A stretch of 64,000 bases of DNA from Microbacterium lacus (GTDB lineage Bacteria; Actinomycetota; Actinomycetes; Actinomycetales; Microbacteriaceae): assembly GCF_039531105.1 (NCBI RefSeq), contig NZ_BAAAPK010000001.1, positions 3,219,631 to 3,283,630 on the forward strand. The letters run 5' to 3'. Below the pieces are notes generated by a model. The model worked only from the letters and a program-made list of their open reading frames with translations. It did no database searches and had not been told where the DNA came from. Within the stretch, counting starts at the first letter, position 1. Every line of letters starts with the position of its first letter. Below are positions 43,955 through 52,840 of this stretch, one piece after another. A program made the translations under genes and the position numbers.

Positions 43955-45304
43955 TCAGTCCTCGTACCCGCCGTTGTCGGCGTAGTCGAGATCGATGGTC
44001 TTCACGGCCTTGTCGAGCTCGGTCTGGGCGTCGGCTCCTCCGTAGATCGCCCAGAACGCCTCACTGAACGCGCTGTTGATCACGGGCCAGGCGGGGCTGA
44101 TCGTGCGCGGCACGGTGACACAGTCGGGCGTCGGCGGCTCCGAGCCGCACGTGAGCTGGAGCTGGTCGTAGTACAGGCGCAGCGGCCCACCCTCGGCGTA
44201 CAGTTCGCTCGCCGCGATGGCCGACGTCGTGCCGGGAACGGCACCGTTGGCCGTCGTGATCTGGGTGATCCACTCGTCCTGCATCAGGAACTCGAGGAAC
44301 TTCGCACCGGCCGCGGCATTCGGGGAGTTCGCACCGATGCCCCACGCGTGGGAACCCTGCCCGCTCTTGGTGCCATTGCCGAAGTCGGGCAGCGGAAGCA
44401 CGACGAGGTCATCACCGAGAGCCTCGGCGTAGGAGGGGTAGTTCCAGTGGCCGACCCACGACAGGCCGACGCGCCCATCGGTGAACGCCTTGTCGTCGGC
44501 ATTGGGATCGACGTACTGCCGCCACGTCGCGAACCGCGTAAGAGCGTCAGCGACCTCGGGCGCGTTCAGGGTGCCCTCGGCCGACCCGCCCTTCACGAGG
44601 GGCTGACCCGCAGAGTTCACGACCGGGGTGAAGGCATACCCGGGCCAGGTGCCGGCGTAGTTCTCCTTGATGTCCAGTCCCTTGCCGCCGGGCGTGACGC
44701 CGGCGAGCGCGACGACCGCGTCCTGGAACTCATCGACCGTCCAGGCGTCCTCGACCGTCGTCGGCACGTCGGTGATCCCCGCCGCGGCCAGCAGCGATGC
44801 GTTCCCGTAGAGCCCGAGTCCGGAGTCGTACTGTGCGACCGCGTACACGTTGCCGTCCGAGTAGGTCCCTTCGGCGAGGATCGACGGGATCTGCGACTGG
44901 ATGGTGTCGTCTGCGACGAGTCCGTCGAGCTGGCGCAGCTTGCCCGCGTACACGAGCGCACCCAGCGTCTCGCCGTCGAACTCGTAGACGTCCGGTAGCG
45001 CGTCGACATCGGTCGACGCCAGCGTCTGACCGTACGTCGCTTGGGGGATGAGCGTCAGTTCAGCCGTGATGTCGTCCTGCGACTCGTTGAAGGCGGCGAC
45101 GACGTCTTTGGCCGCCTGCACCTCGCCTTCCTGACCTTCCTGTGCCCAGATGGTGATCGTGCCGGTGGCGTCGCCGGCGTCGGGCGCTTCCCCCCCGCCG
45201 GACGCGCATCCGGCAGCCAGGAGGGCGGTGATGACGATGCCGCTGCCCAGCGCGAGGGATCGGGCTCCCCTGCGCAGCATCCGGCGGTGTGCTTGCCTGC
45301 TCAT
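43955..45304 (-). CDS. Sugar-binding lipoprotein of the alpha-glucoside transporter
   Basis: A 449-residue family 1 solute-binding protein with a lipobox LAAGC (C33). The mature protein begins ITIWAQEGQEGEVQAAKDVVAAFNES, a common start for maltose-type binding proteins, and contains many tryptophans and tyrosines for sugar stacking. AAGGAG precedes the ATG. It is the first gene of the leftward operon and is divergent from the LacI and alpha-glucosidase genes, so an alpha-linked oligosaccharide such as maltose or isomaltose is the likely ligand. Confidence 0.92.
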   Translation of the reverse strand: MSRQAHRRMLRRGARSLALGSGIVITALLAAGCASGGGEAPDAGDATGTITIWAQEGQEGEVQAAKDVVAAFNESQDDITAELTLIPQATYGQTLASTDVDALPDVYEFDGETLGALVYAGKLRQLDGLVADDTIQSQIPSILAEGTYSDGNVYAVAQYDSGLGLYGNASLLAAAGITDVPTTVEDAWTVDEFQDAVVALAGVTPGGKGLDIKENYAGTWPGYAFTPVVNSAGQPLVKGGSAEGTLNAPEVADALTRFATWRQYVDPNADDKAFTDGRVGLSWVGHWNYPSYAEALGDDLVVLPLPDFGNGTKSGQGSHAWGIGANSPNAAAGAKFLEFLMQDEWITQITTANGAVPGTTSAIAASELYAEGGPLRLYYDQLQLTCGSEPPTPDCVTVPRTISPAWPVINSAFSEAFWAIYGGADAQTELDKAVKTIDLDYADNGGYED

Positions 45305-45391
45305 GTGTTCTCCTTAGAACGCATACCCCGCGGAATCGGAGTTTCTGGACCGGCCTCGACTGCGAGATACCGGAGATCGTGTTCGGTGCGA

Positions 45392-45449
45392 GTTGACGCG
45401 CGTCAACGATCGTGGAACCAGTATGGTGAGGGGGTTGACGCGCGTCAAC
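45392..45449. promoter_or_regulatory. Twin identical 16-bp LacI operators in the divergent promoter
   Basis: The perfect palindrome GTTGACGCGCGTCAAC occurs at 45392-45407 and again at 45434-45449. The centres are 42 bp apart, four helical turns, so two dimers would bind on the same face. Each palindrome contains TTGACG, which can serve as a -35 box; for the rightward promoter TAACAA at 45459-45464 follows after 18 bp. The leftward -10 is less clear. Repressor binding would directly cover the -35 elements of both divergent transcription units. Confidence 0.8.
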
Positions 45450-45523
45450 AAGGAAATGTAACAATGAAGTAACGGCACCCTCGAGGCGCCATGCTCGAAC
45501 ACCGGAGTACGAGGAGATCACCC

Positions 45524-46576
45524 ATGGCCACACGCGCCGACGTCGCCCGCGTCGCAGGAGTGTCCGAAGCCGCTGTGTCGTATGCCATTAGCGGCAAGCG
45601 CCCGATCTCCGATGCGACGCGGTCGCGCATCTTCGCCGCGATGCGGGATCTGGATTATCGACCGAACGCCATGGCACGAGGGCTGGCCGGCGGCAAGAGC
45701 ATGATCATCGCTCTCCTGTTCCCCACCAGGGAGCGGGGCATGTCCAACGCCGATCTGGAGTACGTGCTGGGCGCCGCGAACACGGCGCGCGAACAGGGGT
45801 ATCACCTCATGCTGTGGCCGACGGACGGGCTCGATGTGCTCGAGGCCCTCGCCCTTCAGAAAGGGGGGATGATCGACGGTGTGCTTCTCATGGAAGTGCA
45901 GATGGAGGACGAACGCGTCGACATCCTCGTCGACGCCGGAGTCCCCCTCGGCCTGATCGGGCGCACCGCGGATGCCATTCCCGGCGTCGTCGCCGCCGAC
46001 CGCGACTTCGAGCGCGTCGCTGATCGGGCGGTCGCGCACCTGGCAGATCTCGGCCACCGCCGGATCGCCATGATCGGCGGCTCGACATCGACCGTCCACC
46101 GGAGATTCGGCGCCGTGCTGCGGGCGGAGAACGGCTTCGAGGACGCCTGCCGCCGCCGGGGGCTGACGCCGCACATCTTCCACGTGGACTCCTCGGTCGA
46201 TGCGGGTCGCGTCCTCTACGACGATCATTTTGCCGCCGACCTGGAGTACACCGGCATCGTCGCCATGAATGCGGACGCCGTCGTCGGCTTCATGGCGGCC
46301 GCGCAGAATCACGGCGATCGCATTCCTCGCGAGCTCTCGGTGATCTCGATCGGGACGCCGGACAACCTCGTCGCGCTCACCGTCCCGCCGCTGACGACCA
46401 TCTCGCCTCCGGCGCGGGCCATCGGCGCGGCCGCCGCGAAGCTGCTCATCGCGCATATCGGCGGCGCGGAGGAGGCGCCGCCGCCGGAACTCTGGGAGGG
46501 CGAGCTCGAGGTGAGAGGCTCCACCGGCCCGGCGCTCCAGGTGTCGCCGGAGAGCGCAGAGCAGGTCACCCCGTGA
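45524..46576 (+). CDS. LacI family regulator, divergent from the ABC operon
   Basis: A 350-residue repressor. The helix-turn-helix is ATRADVARVAGVSEAAVSYA (from residue 2) followed by the hinge PNAMARGLAGG. The effector domain has the strand LGLIGRTADAIPGVVAADRDFERVADRAVAHLADLGHRRIAMIGG common in sugar regulators. The ATG has GGAG seven bases upstream. It overlaps the alpha-glucosidase gene start (GTGA), so regulator and enzyme are co-translated. It is the best candidate to bind the twin palindromes in its own promoter. Confidence 0.93.
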   Translation: MATRADVARVAGVSEAAVSYAISGKRPISDATRSRIFAAMRDLDYRPNAMARGLAGGKSMIIALLFPTRERGMSNADLEYVLGAANTAREQGYHLMLWPTDGLDVLEALALQKGGMIDGVLLMEVQMEDERVDILVDAGVPLGLIGRTADAIPGVVAADRDFERVADRAVAHLADLGHRRIAMIGGSTSTVHRRFGAVLRAENGFEDACRRRGLTPHIFHVDSSVDAGRVLYDDHFAADLEYTGIVAMNADAVVGFMAAAQNHGDRIPRELSVISIGTPDNLVALTVPPLTTISPPARAIGAAAAKLLIAHIGGAEEAPPPELWEGELEVRGSTGPALQVSPESAEQVTP

Positions 46577-48243
46577 ACCGGTCCGCCGTCTCCGCAGACC
46601 CGGATTGGTGGCGCGATGCCGTCGTCTACCAGGTGTATCCCCGCTCGTTCCGGGACGCCGACGGCGACGGTCTCGGTGACATCGCCGGCATCATCGAGAA
46701 GGTCGACCATCTCGCTGGCTTGGGGGTGGATGCCGTCTGGCTGAGCCCTTTCTACCCATCGGCGCTCGCCGACGGCGGCTACGACGTCGACGACCACAGA
46801 GCCGTCGACCCGCGGCTCGGGACCCTCGCCGATGTCGCCGATCTCGTCGCCGCGCTGCACAGCCACGGCATCCGGCTCATCGTCGACATCGTGCCGAACC
46901 ACTCGTCCGACCGCCACGAATGGTTCCGCGAAGCGCTCGCCTCTCCCCCGGGTTCGGCTGCTCGTGCGCGCTACATCTTCCGCGACGGACGGGGCCCGGG
47001 CGGCGACCTGCCGCCCTCGGACTGGCCGAGCCGCTTCGGGGGTGCCGCGTGGACACGTGTCATCACCGATGGCCGGCCGGAGCAGTGGTACATGCACCTG
47101 TTCTCGCACCACCAGCCGGACTTCGACTGGACGAACGAGGACGTCCGTGAGGACTTCCGCCGGACGCTGCGGTTCTGGGCCGATCTGGGCGTTGACGGCT
47201 TCCGCATCGACGTGGCCCACGCCCTCACCAAGGATCTGTCCGAGCCGCTGCGCTCCAAGCCCGTGATCATCGACTTCGACAACCCGGACTCGGGTGACGA
47301 CGTGCTCTTCGATCGCAACGAGGTGCACGAGATCTACCGCGACTGGCGGACGATCTTCGACGGCTACGACCCCCCGCGCATCGCGGTCGCGGAGGCCGCC
47401 GTCAACGCGAAGCGACGCCCGCTGTACTGCCGCCCCGATGAGCTGCACCAGGCGTTCAACTTCGATCTCCTCCACGCACCGTACGACGCCACGCGCTTCC
47501 GCCGGATCATCGAGGAGAACCTCGCCATCGCCGCCGAGACCGGCACGTCCTCGACGTGGGTGCTGGGCAACCACGACATCGTGCGCCACGCCACGCGCTA
47601 CGGGCTGCCGACAGACACCAGCCTCGAAGCGTGGCTGATGACCGGCGGAACCGAGCCCGAATTGGACCGTGCGCGGGGACTCCGACGCGCACGAGCCGCC
47701 ACGCTTCTGATGCTCGCCCTCCCCGGGTCTGCGTACCTGTACCAGGGTGAGGAGCTCGGCCTGCACGAGGTCGCCGACCTGCCGCTCGACGTGCTTCAGG
47801 ACCCGATCCACGTCCGCACAGACGGCGCGGAGAAGGGCCGAGACGGATGCCGCGTCCCGGTGCCGTGGACGACACATCCGCCGCACTTCGGGTTCACCGC
47901 CGCGACCCCGCAGCTTCCGATGCCACCCGATTTCGGAGCGGTCTCCGTCCAGGCTCAGAAGGCTGATCCGACCTCGACGCTGTCGATGTACCGGAAGGCC
48001 CTCGCGCTGAGGTCCGAGCTGCGGGGCAGTGGGCTCGCCTCACCGGCTCTCGAATGGCATGAGACCGAACGACCTGCAAACCTTCTCCACTTCACGCGGG
48101 GCGAGTGGGGGTGCGTGATGAACTTCGGGTTGGAGGACGTGCCGCTGCCTTCGAGGGACATCCTGATCAGCAGTTCGCCGCTCGCGGGCGCCGCTCTGCT
48201 GGGCGACACCACGGTCTGGTACCGCGTCACCGAAGGGGCATAG
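46573..48243 (+). CDS. GH13 alpha-glucosidase (oligo-1,6-glucosidase type)
   Basis: A 556-residue intracellular enzyme of the GH13 alpha-glucosidase subfamily. The catalytic triad is D213 (GFRIDVAHA), E274 (AVAEAAVN) and D335 (LGNHDIVRH); conserved region I is DIVPNHSSDRH. The N-terminal WWRDAVVYQVYPRSFRDADGDG is typical of oligo-1,6-glucosidases and alpha-glucosidases. The C-terminal beta domain is short. It releases glucose from oligosaccharides imported by the divergent ABC transporter. The GTG start overlaps the LacI stop. Confidence 0.93.
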   Translation: MNRSAVSADPDWWRDAVVYQVYPRSFRDADGDGLGDIAGIIEKVDHLAGLGVDAVWLSPFYPSALADGGYDVDDHRAVDPRLGTLADVADLVAALHSHGIRLIVDIVPNHSSDRHEWFREALASPPGSAARARYIFRDGRGPGGDLPPSDWPSRFGGAAWTRVITDGRPEQWYMHLFSHHQPDFDWTNEDVREDFRRTLRFWADLGVDGFRIDVAHALTKDLSEPLRSKPVIIDFDNPDSGDDVLFDRNEVHEIYRDWRTIFDGYDPPRIAVAEAAVNAKRRPLYCRPDELHQAFNFDLLHAPYDATRFRRIIEENLAIAAETGTSSTWVLGNHDIVRHATRYGLPTDTSLEAWLMTGGTEPELDRARGLRRARAATLLMLALPGSAYLYQGEELGLHEVADLPLDVLQDPIHVRTDGAEKGRDGCRVPVPWTTHPPHFGFTAATPQLPMPPDFGAVSVQAQKADPTSTLSMYRKALALRSELRGSGLASPALEWHETERPANLLHFTRGEWGCVMNFGLEDVPLPSRDILISSSPLAGAALLGDTTVWYRVTEGA

Positions 48244-48293
48244 GAGTCCGCCTCCGACGCCATCCGGCATCGGCCGGCCTGCGATCAGCGCGT

Positions 48294-49331
48294 TCAGCCG
48301 GCCGGCGGATCCAGCTCGTCACGCACGATCCGCGCCCCCGCACTGAGCGCCGCAAGCTTGCCGAGCGCGACATCCCGGGGCAACGGCGCCATCCCGCAGT
48401 TCGTGCTGGGGACGAGGTCGCCGGCGTCGACGTACGCGAGCGCCTTTCGGATCGTGTCGGCGACCTCCTCCGGGGTCTCGATCATGGTGCTGGCCACGTC
48501 GATCGCGCCGAGCATGACCTTCTTTCCGCGGATGAGCTCGACGAGCTCCATCGGGACGTGGGAATGGTGGCTCTCCAGCGAGACGACGTCGATCGCGGAC
48601 CGCTGCAGGAGCGGGAAGGTCTGCTCGTACTGCCGCCACTCCGAGCCGAGCGTCGCCTTCCAGTCGGTGTTCGCCTTGATGCCGTAGCCGTAGCAGATGT
48701 GCACGACGGTTTCGGCCCGCAGTCCTTCCGCGGCGCGCTCGAGTGTCGCGACACCCCAGTCCCGGACGTCGTCGAAGAACACGTTGAACGCGGGCTCGTC
48801 GAATTGGATGATGTCGACCCCCGCCGCTTCGAGTTCTCTCGCCTCCTGATTGAGGATCGTCGCGAACTCCCATGCGAGCTTCTCGCGACTCTTGTAATGC
48901 CGGTCGTACAGGGTGTCGATCATCGTCATCGGGCCCGGAAGCGCCCACTTGATGGGCTGATCGGTCTGGGTGCGAAGGAACGCGGCGTCATCGACGAACA
49001 CGGGCTTCTCGCGGCCGACGGCACCGACGACGGTCGGTACGCTCGCGTCATACCGGTTGCGGATCCGCACCGTCTCGCGCTGCTCGAAATCGACCCCACT
49101 CAGATGCTCGATGAAGGTCGTGACGAAGTGCTGGCGCGTCTGCTCGCCGTCGCTGATGACGTGGATGCCGGCGCGCCGCTGCTCGTGCACGGCGATTCGC
49201 AGCGCATCCTGCTTGCCCTCGGTGAGCGCGTCGCCCTCCAGCTTCCAGGGCGACCAGAGGGTCTCGGGCTGCGCGAGCCAGGACGGCTTCGGCAGACTGC
49301 CGACGATGGAGGTGGGCAGAAGCGTGGTCAT
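48294..49331 (-). CDS. mesD: Core-MetE methionine synthase (MesD type)
   Basis: A 345-residue protein equal to the C-terminal catalytic half of MetE, without the N-terminal folate-binding half. The zinc site is intact: H211 and C213 (VVHICYG), E253 (SLES) and C312 (STNCGMAP). It transfers a methyl group to homocysteine; core-MetE proteins do not use methylfolate. The gene directly downstream of a DUF1852 (MesX) gene identifies it as the MesD type, whose methyl donor is uncertain. The ATG at 49331 has AAGGA upstream; an in-frame ATG at 49355 overlapping the mesX stop is an alternative. Confidence 0.88.
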   Translation of the reverse strand: MTTLLPTSIVGSLPKPSWLAQPETLWSPWKLEGDALTEGKQDALRIAVHEQRRAGIHVISDGEQTRQHFVTTFIEHLSGVDFEQRETVRIRNRYDASVPTVVGAVGREKPVFVDDAAFLRTQTDQPIKWALPGPMTMIDTLYDRHYKSREKLAWEFATILNQEARELEAAGVDIIQFDEPAFNVFFDDVRDWGVATLERAAEGLRAETVVHICYGYGIKANTDWKATLGSEWRQYEQTFPLLQRSAIDVVSLESHHSHVPMELVELIRGKKVMLGAIDVASTMIETPEEVADTIRKALAYVDAGDLVPSTNCGMAPLPRDVALGKLAALSAGARIVRDELDPPAG

Positions 49332-49351
49332 GGCGGACGATCCTTCGGAGG

Positions 49352-50344
49352 TCATGCGACGGGGACGGGCCGGCCGGTCGCCCACTGCTCGAGCGCTCTC
49401 GCGTGCGGTTTCAGAAAGTGCTCTTCCGCGTACTTCCCCTGCTTGATCGCGAGCTGACTGCGCTCCACCCGGTCGTACGTGATCGGCACCCGCGCGAAGT
49501 CCTGATGCTCCAAGCGTGGACGGTACACGGACGGAGCGGCAGCGCTGGCGTTGTAGATCTCCGGCCGGTAGATCTTCTGGAACGTCTCCATCGTGCTGAT
49601 CGTCCCGATCAGCTGCAGAGGGGAATAGTCGTTGAGCAGATCACCGCGGAAGTAGAACGCAAGCGGAGCGACGCTGCCGGGAGGCATGAAGTACCGGACC
49701 CGAAGGCCCATCTTGGCGAAGTACTCGTCGGTCAGCGAGAAGGCGTCCTGACAGTACTCGACCCCGAGGATCGGATGGCGATTGTCGGTCTGGGAATAGG
49801 TTCTGCTCGTCGAGACGCTGATGCAGATGACGGGAGGGAGCACGAAGCGCTCGCGGTACGCCGGAGAGTCCAGGAAGTGCTGGAACAGCTTGCCGTGCAG
49901 CTCGCCGAAGTCTCGCGGCGTCGCGAACTCGGCCGATTGCTCGTTGACAGCCGGCAGCAGGATGCTGAAGTCGAAGTCGCGGACGTAGGACGAGAAGTTG
50001 TTCCCCACGATCCCGTGCCGGCGGATGCCGGTGACCTGGTCCACGATCTGGATGTCCAGCATCTCCAGCAGCGGGAACTCCGGCTCCTCGCTGTCGTCCG
50101 TCAGCTGCACGCCCACCGAGACGATGTCGAGTTCGAGGGTGTACCGATCACCGTCCGGGTTGTCCCACGAAGCGAGATCGTTGAACCGGCGGTCGATCAT
50201 CATCAGCGCGTTGCTTAGATTCTGCTGCCGTTCCCGCCCTCGCGCCAGGTTGGCGAAATTCGTCGTGAGCCGGGAACTGTCGGATGGTGCGTAGTCGGCA
50301 TCGAAGCGCGTCGTGGTGATGCGGAAGGTGAGAGCGGTCGCCAT
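49352..50344 (-). CDS. mesX: DUF1852 protein, MesX partner of MesD
   Basis: A 330-residue protein of the DUF1852 family. Recognisable segments are RITTTRFDADYAPSDSSRLTTNFANLARG at the N-terminus (given in parts), IVGNNFSSYVRDFDFSILLP and GVEYCQDAFSLTDEYFAKMGLRVRYFMPPG. DUF1852/MesX is required with MesD for methionine synthesis in bacteria where the pair was studied; its biochemical role is not settled. It precedes mesD by 20 bp on the same strand and is divergent from a LysR regulator gene. Confidence 0.88.
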   Translation of the reverse strand: MATALTFRITTTRFDADYAPSDSSRLTTNFANLARGRERQQNLSNALMMIDRRFNDLASWDNPDGDRYTLELDIVSVGVQLTDDSEEPEFPLLEMLDIQIVDQVTGIRRHGIVGNNFSSYVRDFDFSILLPAVNEQSAEFATPRDFGELHGKLFQHFLDSPAYRERFVLPPVICISVSTSRTYSQTDNRHPILGVEYCQDAFSLTDEYFAKMGLRVRYFMPPGSVAPLAFYFRGDLLNDYSPLQLIGTISTMETFQKIYRPEIYNASAAAPSVYRPRLEHQDFARVPITYDRVERSQLAIKQGKYAEEHFLKPHARALEQWATGRPVPVA

Positions 50345-50398
50345 GAGCGGGCCAATCCAGTGGCTGATCGGCCGGGCTCGGCCTGCAGGGAGTCGATG

Positions 50399-50462
50399 CG
50401 TCCCATCGTGCAGTCAGAGACGTCCCATCGGGTAACTCGCCCGCGCTATGCCTGCATATAGT
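50399..50462. promoter_or_regulatory. LysR-type control region between mesX and lysR
   Basis: CGTCCCATCG is repeated at 50399-50408 and 50421-50430, 22 bp apart (two helical turns). A near-palindrome CTATGCCTGCATATAG lies at 50446-50461. TATAGT at 50457-50462 is a -10 box for the regulator gene, whose ATG is 8 bp further, so its mRNA has almost no leader. The arrangement fits a LysR dimer pair controlling both directions. Confidence 0.45.
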
Positions 50463-50470
50463 CTCTGCCT

Positions 50471-51412
50471 ATGGCTCGCGCATCGAACGGCATCACCCTC
50501 CAGCAACTCGGATACTTCATCGAGGTCGCGGCGGAAGGGTCCATCAGCGCCGCAGCCGACCTGCTCTACGTCTCGCAGCCGACGATGTCCGCAGCGATGA
50601 AGGACCTCGAGTCCCGCGTGGGTCGGTCCTTGCTCCTGCGCTCCGCGCGCGGGGTCACGCTCACCGCGGACGGTGCGGAGTTCCTCGGATACGCCCGGCA
50701 GGTGATCGAGCAGGTCTCCCTCCTCGAACAGCGCTATCTGGGCCGGCCCCCGTCGCGGCGCCTGCTCGGGGTCTCCGCGCAGCACTACTCGTTCGTCGTC
50801 GACGCATTCGTGAGGATGGTGCGATCCAGCGGTGCGGCGGAGTACGAATTCTCCCTGCGCGAGACCCGGACGTGGGACATCATCGAGGATGTCCGCACAC
50901 TCCGCAGCGAACTCGGCATCCTGTACCGGAACGACTTCAACCGGAGGGTGATCGACAAGCTGCTGCGCGACTCCGGGCTCGCGTTCCGACCGCTCTTCCT
51001 CGCCGAGCCGCACATCTTCATCTCCCGGAAGAACCCGCTCGCGACTCGAGATCGGGTCACACTCGCCGATCTCGCCGACCTGCCGCGGCTCACCTTCGAT
51101 CAGGGAGCGAACAACTCCTTCTACTTCGCCGAGGAGATCCTCTCGACGCTCTCGAGCAGGCAGGAGATCCGGGTCTCCGACCGGGCGACCATCTTCAACC
51201 TCATGATCGGCCTCGACGGGTACACGATCTCGACCGGAATCATCAGCGACGACCTCGACCCCGAGATCACCGCGATCCCGCTCGAGGTCGAAGAGTCCAT
51301 CGAGATCGGCTGGATCGGCCATTCCGCGATCCCCCTCACCGAGCAGGCACAGCGCTACCTCGCCGAACTTCGATCCGTCGTGACAGATTTCGGGGTGACG
51401 TTGATCGGCTGA
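50471..51412 (+). CDS. LysR family regulator, probable activator of mesXD
   Basis: A 313-residue regulator. The N-terminal winged helix is LQQLGYFIEVAAEGSISAAA followed by LLYVSQPTMSAAMKDLESRVG (about residues 8-50). The C-terminal LysR substrate domain (about 95-300) includes LGILYRNDFNRR and MIGLDGYTISTGII. Divergent placement next to mesX suggests it senses a methionine-pathway intermediate such as homocysteine, as MetR does; this is inference from position. Confidence 0.9.
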   Translation: MARASNGITLQQLGYFIEVAAEGSISAAADLLYVSQPTMSAAMKDLESRVGRSLLLRSARGVTLTADGAEFLGYARQVIEQVSLLEQRYLGRPPSRRLLGVSAQHYSFVVDAFVRMVRSSGAAEYEFSLRETRTWDIIEDVRTLRSELGILYRNDFNRRVIDKLLRDSGLAFRPLFLAEPHIFISRKNPLATRDRVTLADLADLPRLTFDQGANNSFYFAEEILSTLSSRQEIRVSDRATIFNLMIGLDGYTISTGIISDDLDPEITAIPLEVEESIEIGWIGHSAIPLTEQAQRYLAELRSVVTDFGVTLIG

Positions 51413-51506
51413 TCCGCACGCGACTTCCAGGCCGCCTGACGTGTTCGCGCGCAGTCCCGTGAGCTTCCAGACCAACGCGGATGGCCCGGACCGACCCGGG
51501 CCTGCG

Positions 51507-51530
51507 TGGCGGAGACGGAGGGATTTGAAC
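51507..51530 (-). other. tRNA-Ser 3' fragment, candidate attachment site
   Basis: On the minus strand this 24-nt segment reads as the T-loop TTCAAAT preceded by G53, the 3' T-stem CCCTC, the acceptor strand CGTCTCC, discriminator G (as in tRNA-Ser) and CCA. The rest of a tRNA is missing: the bases before the T-loop do not pair with CCCTC and no acceptor 5' strand is found. Such 3' tRNA ends are left by tyrosine-recombinase integration. The complete gene and the integrase must lie outside the window. Confidence 0.6.
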
Positions 51531-51816
51531 TCCGCCGATTCAGCTCGCACCCGAGGTGATTCAGGGTGTTTCGCGCCGGAAATCCATGGTCCGCTTTGGT
51601 GTAGGTCGAGGTTTACAGACGTTCACGGCGACCCAGAGTTTCGCAATCCTTTCTCATTCTTGGCAGGCCACGGTGCGTCGCACGCCCAGCGTTCGATGTT
51701 CCTCCGCCGACCCCGCGGAACTAAAGGCATGGCCGAAGAGCCTCTACTTGTACTGGCCTTCACCCCCACTTCGCGATTAGAAATTCTCGCGGACGTCTTC
51801 CTGTCGCCCCTCAGCC
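51531..51816. other. Non-coding interval after the tRNA fragment
   Basis: Together with 51413-51506 this is a gap of about 400 bp between the LysR gene and the SDR gene. Apart from the tRNA-Ser fragment, no open frame with convincing codon usage, no promoter and no recognisable element was seen. The composition is less GC-biased than in the flanking genes, which is consistent with junction DNA. Confidence 0.5.
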
Positions 51817-52755
51817 TTACGTGCTGGCGTGGACTCCGGTGAGCTCGGATGAGAGCTGCCAGATGCGGGACGCGTCTTCAGGGCTGCGCAGACGGGAATA
51901 GAGCTTCTGTTGAGCGGGGCGTCCGCCGAGGTGTCCGGGACCGCTCGGGCCGAAGAACCCGCCGTCGGCATCCGTGGTCGTGGCTGCCAGAAGGGCAGGC
52001 AGAGCCGCGGTCGCGACCGTGCCGAGCAGGATGCCTCGCTCCGAGAGCGCCCGGATGATCCGGCGGCTCCCCGTCTCACGAGTGCGTCCGAGCTCGGGCC
52101 GCGCCGCCAGAAGGTTCGTCGGGGCGACACCCGGGTGCGAGAGCGCGCTGGTGATGCCCCACCCTTCGGCTCGGCTTCGACGGCTGAGTTCGAGCCCGAA
52201 AAGGCCGAAGGCGATCTTCGATTGGCTGTACGCGCGCATTCCGTCGTAGCTGCGCTCCCAGTTGGGGTCGTCCCAGTTGATGGCCCCCTGGTTCGCCGCG
52301 ATGCTGATCTGCGAGACAACGCGCGCCTGCCCGGCTCGCAACAGGGGAAGCAGGTGTGCGACCAGCGCGAAGTGCCCCAAGTGGTTGGTGCCGAACTGCA
52401 CTTCGAACCCATCGACCGTGGTCTGCCGGGTCGGCGGGGTCATCACGCCGGCATTGTTCACGAGCAGGTGCACCGGGCGCCCGTCGGCGAGGAGGCCCGC
52501 GGCGAATCCGGCCACCGAGTCCAGCGACGAGAGGTCGAGATCGCGAAGCTCAGCCGATGCGGTCGGCGCAGCATCCCGAACGGCGGCGATCGCGGCGTCA
52601 CCCTTGGTGCGGTTGCGGACGGGGAGGATCAGGTCCGCGCCCGCGGCGGCGAGGCGGGTGGCGATGACGAGACCCATGCCGTCGCTGGCGCCGGTGACGA
52701 TGGCCCGAGTGCCAGTGAGGTCGGGGAGCGTGATGTCGATAGGTGTGCGCGTCAT
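51817..52755 (-). CDS. SDR family oxidoreductase (retinol-dehydrogenase-like)
   Basis: A 312-residue short-chain dehydrogenase with TGASDGMG (cofactor), [20 protein letters not shown], the catalytic serine in [11 protein letters not shown] and YSQSK. The pattern is that of the larger light-dependent-protochlorophyllide/retinol-dehydrogenase-like SDRs of actinobacteria. The ATG at 52755 was chosen because the alternative at 52806 lies in the centre of a palindromic operator. It is divergent from an XRE/MmyB regulator gene, a frequent pairing in which the regulator controls the SDR. Confidence 0.88.
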   Translation of the reverse strand: MTRTPIDITLPDLTGTRAIVTGASDGMGLVIATRLAAAGADLILPVRNRTKGDAAIAAVRDAAPTASAELRDLDLSSLDSVAGFAAGLLADGRPVHLLVNNAGVMTPPTRQTTVDGFEVQFGTNHLGHFALVAHLLPLLRAGQARVVSQISIAANQGAINWDDPNWERSYDGMRAYSQSKIAFGLFGLELSRRSRAEGWGITSALSHPGVAPTNLLAARPELGRTRETGSRRIIRALSERGILLGTVATAALPALLAATTTDADGGFFGPSGPGHLGGRPAQQKLYSRLRSPEDASRIWQLSSELTGVHAST

Positions 52756-52797
52756 GATCCCAGCATCGACGGGCGCCAGACCGGCATCCAGGGATCG

Positions 52798-52813
52798 CTG
52801 ATCCATGGATCAG
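52798..52813. promoter_or_regulatory. Perfect 16-bp palindrome in the SDR/XRE divergent region
   Basis: CTGATCCATGGATCAG is a perfect palindrome in the 85-bp space between the two divergent starts. It is the natural candidate for the binding site of the XRE/MmyB-type regulator and would control both genes. Confidence 0.6.
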
Positions 52814-52840
52814 TCTGCTCTGGGCAGGTAGAAACGAGGC

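Noticed and set aside
51507..51600. A complete tRNA gene
   Set aside because: Only the T-loop to CCA end is present. The 5' acceptor strand, D-arm and anticodon arm cannot be found on the minus strand upstream.
51441..51842. A 133-codon plus-strand open frame
   Set aside because: It crosses the tRNA fragment, has no ribosome site and matches no family.
52756..52806. ATG at 52806 as the SDR start
   Set aside because: It lies inside the perfect palindrome CTGATCCATGGATCAG, has no ribosome site and adds 17 residues without similarity to SDR N-termini.
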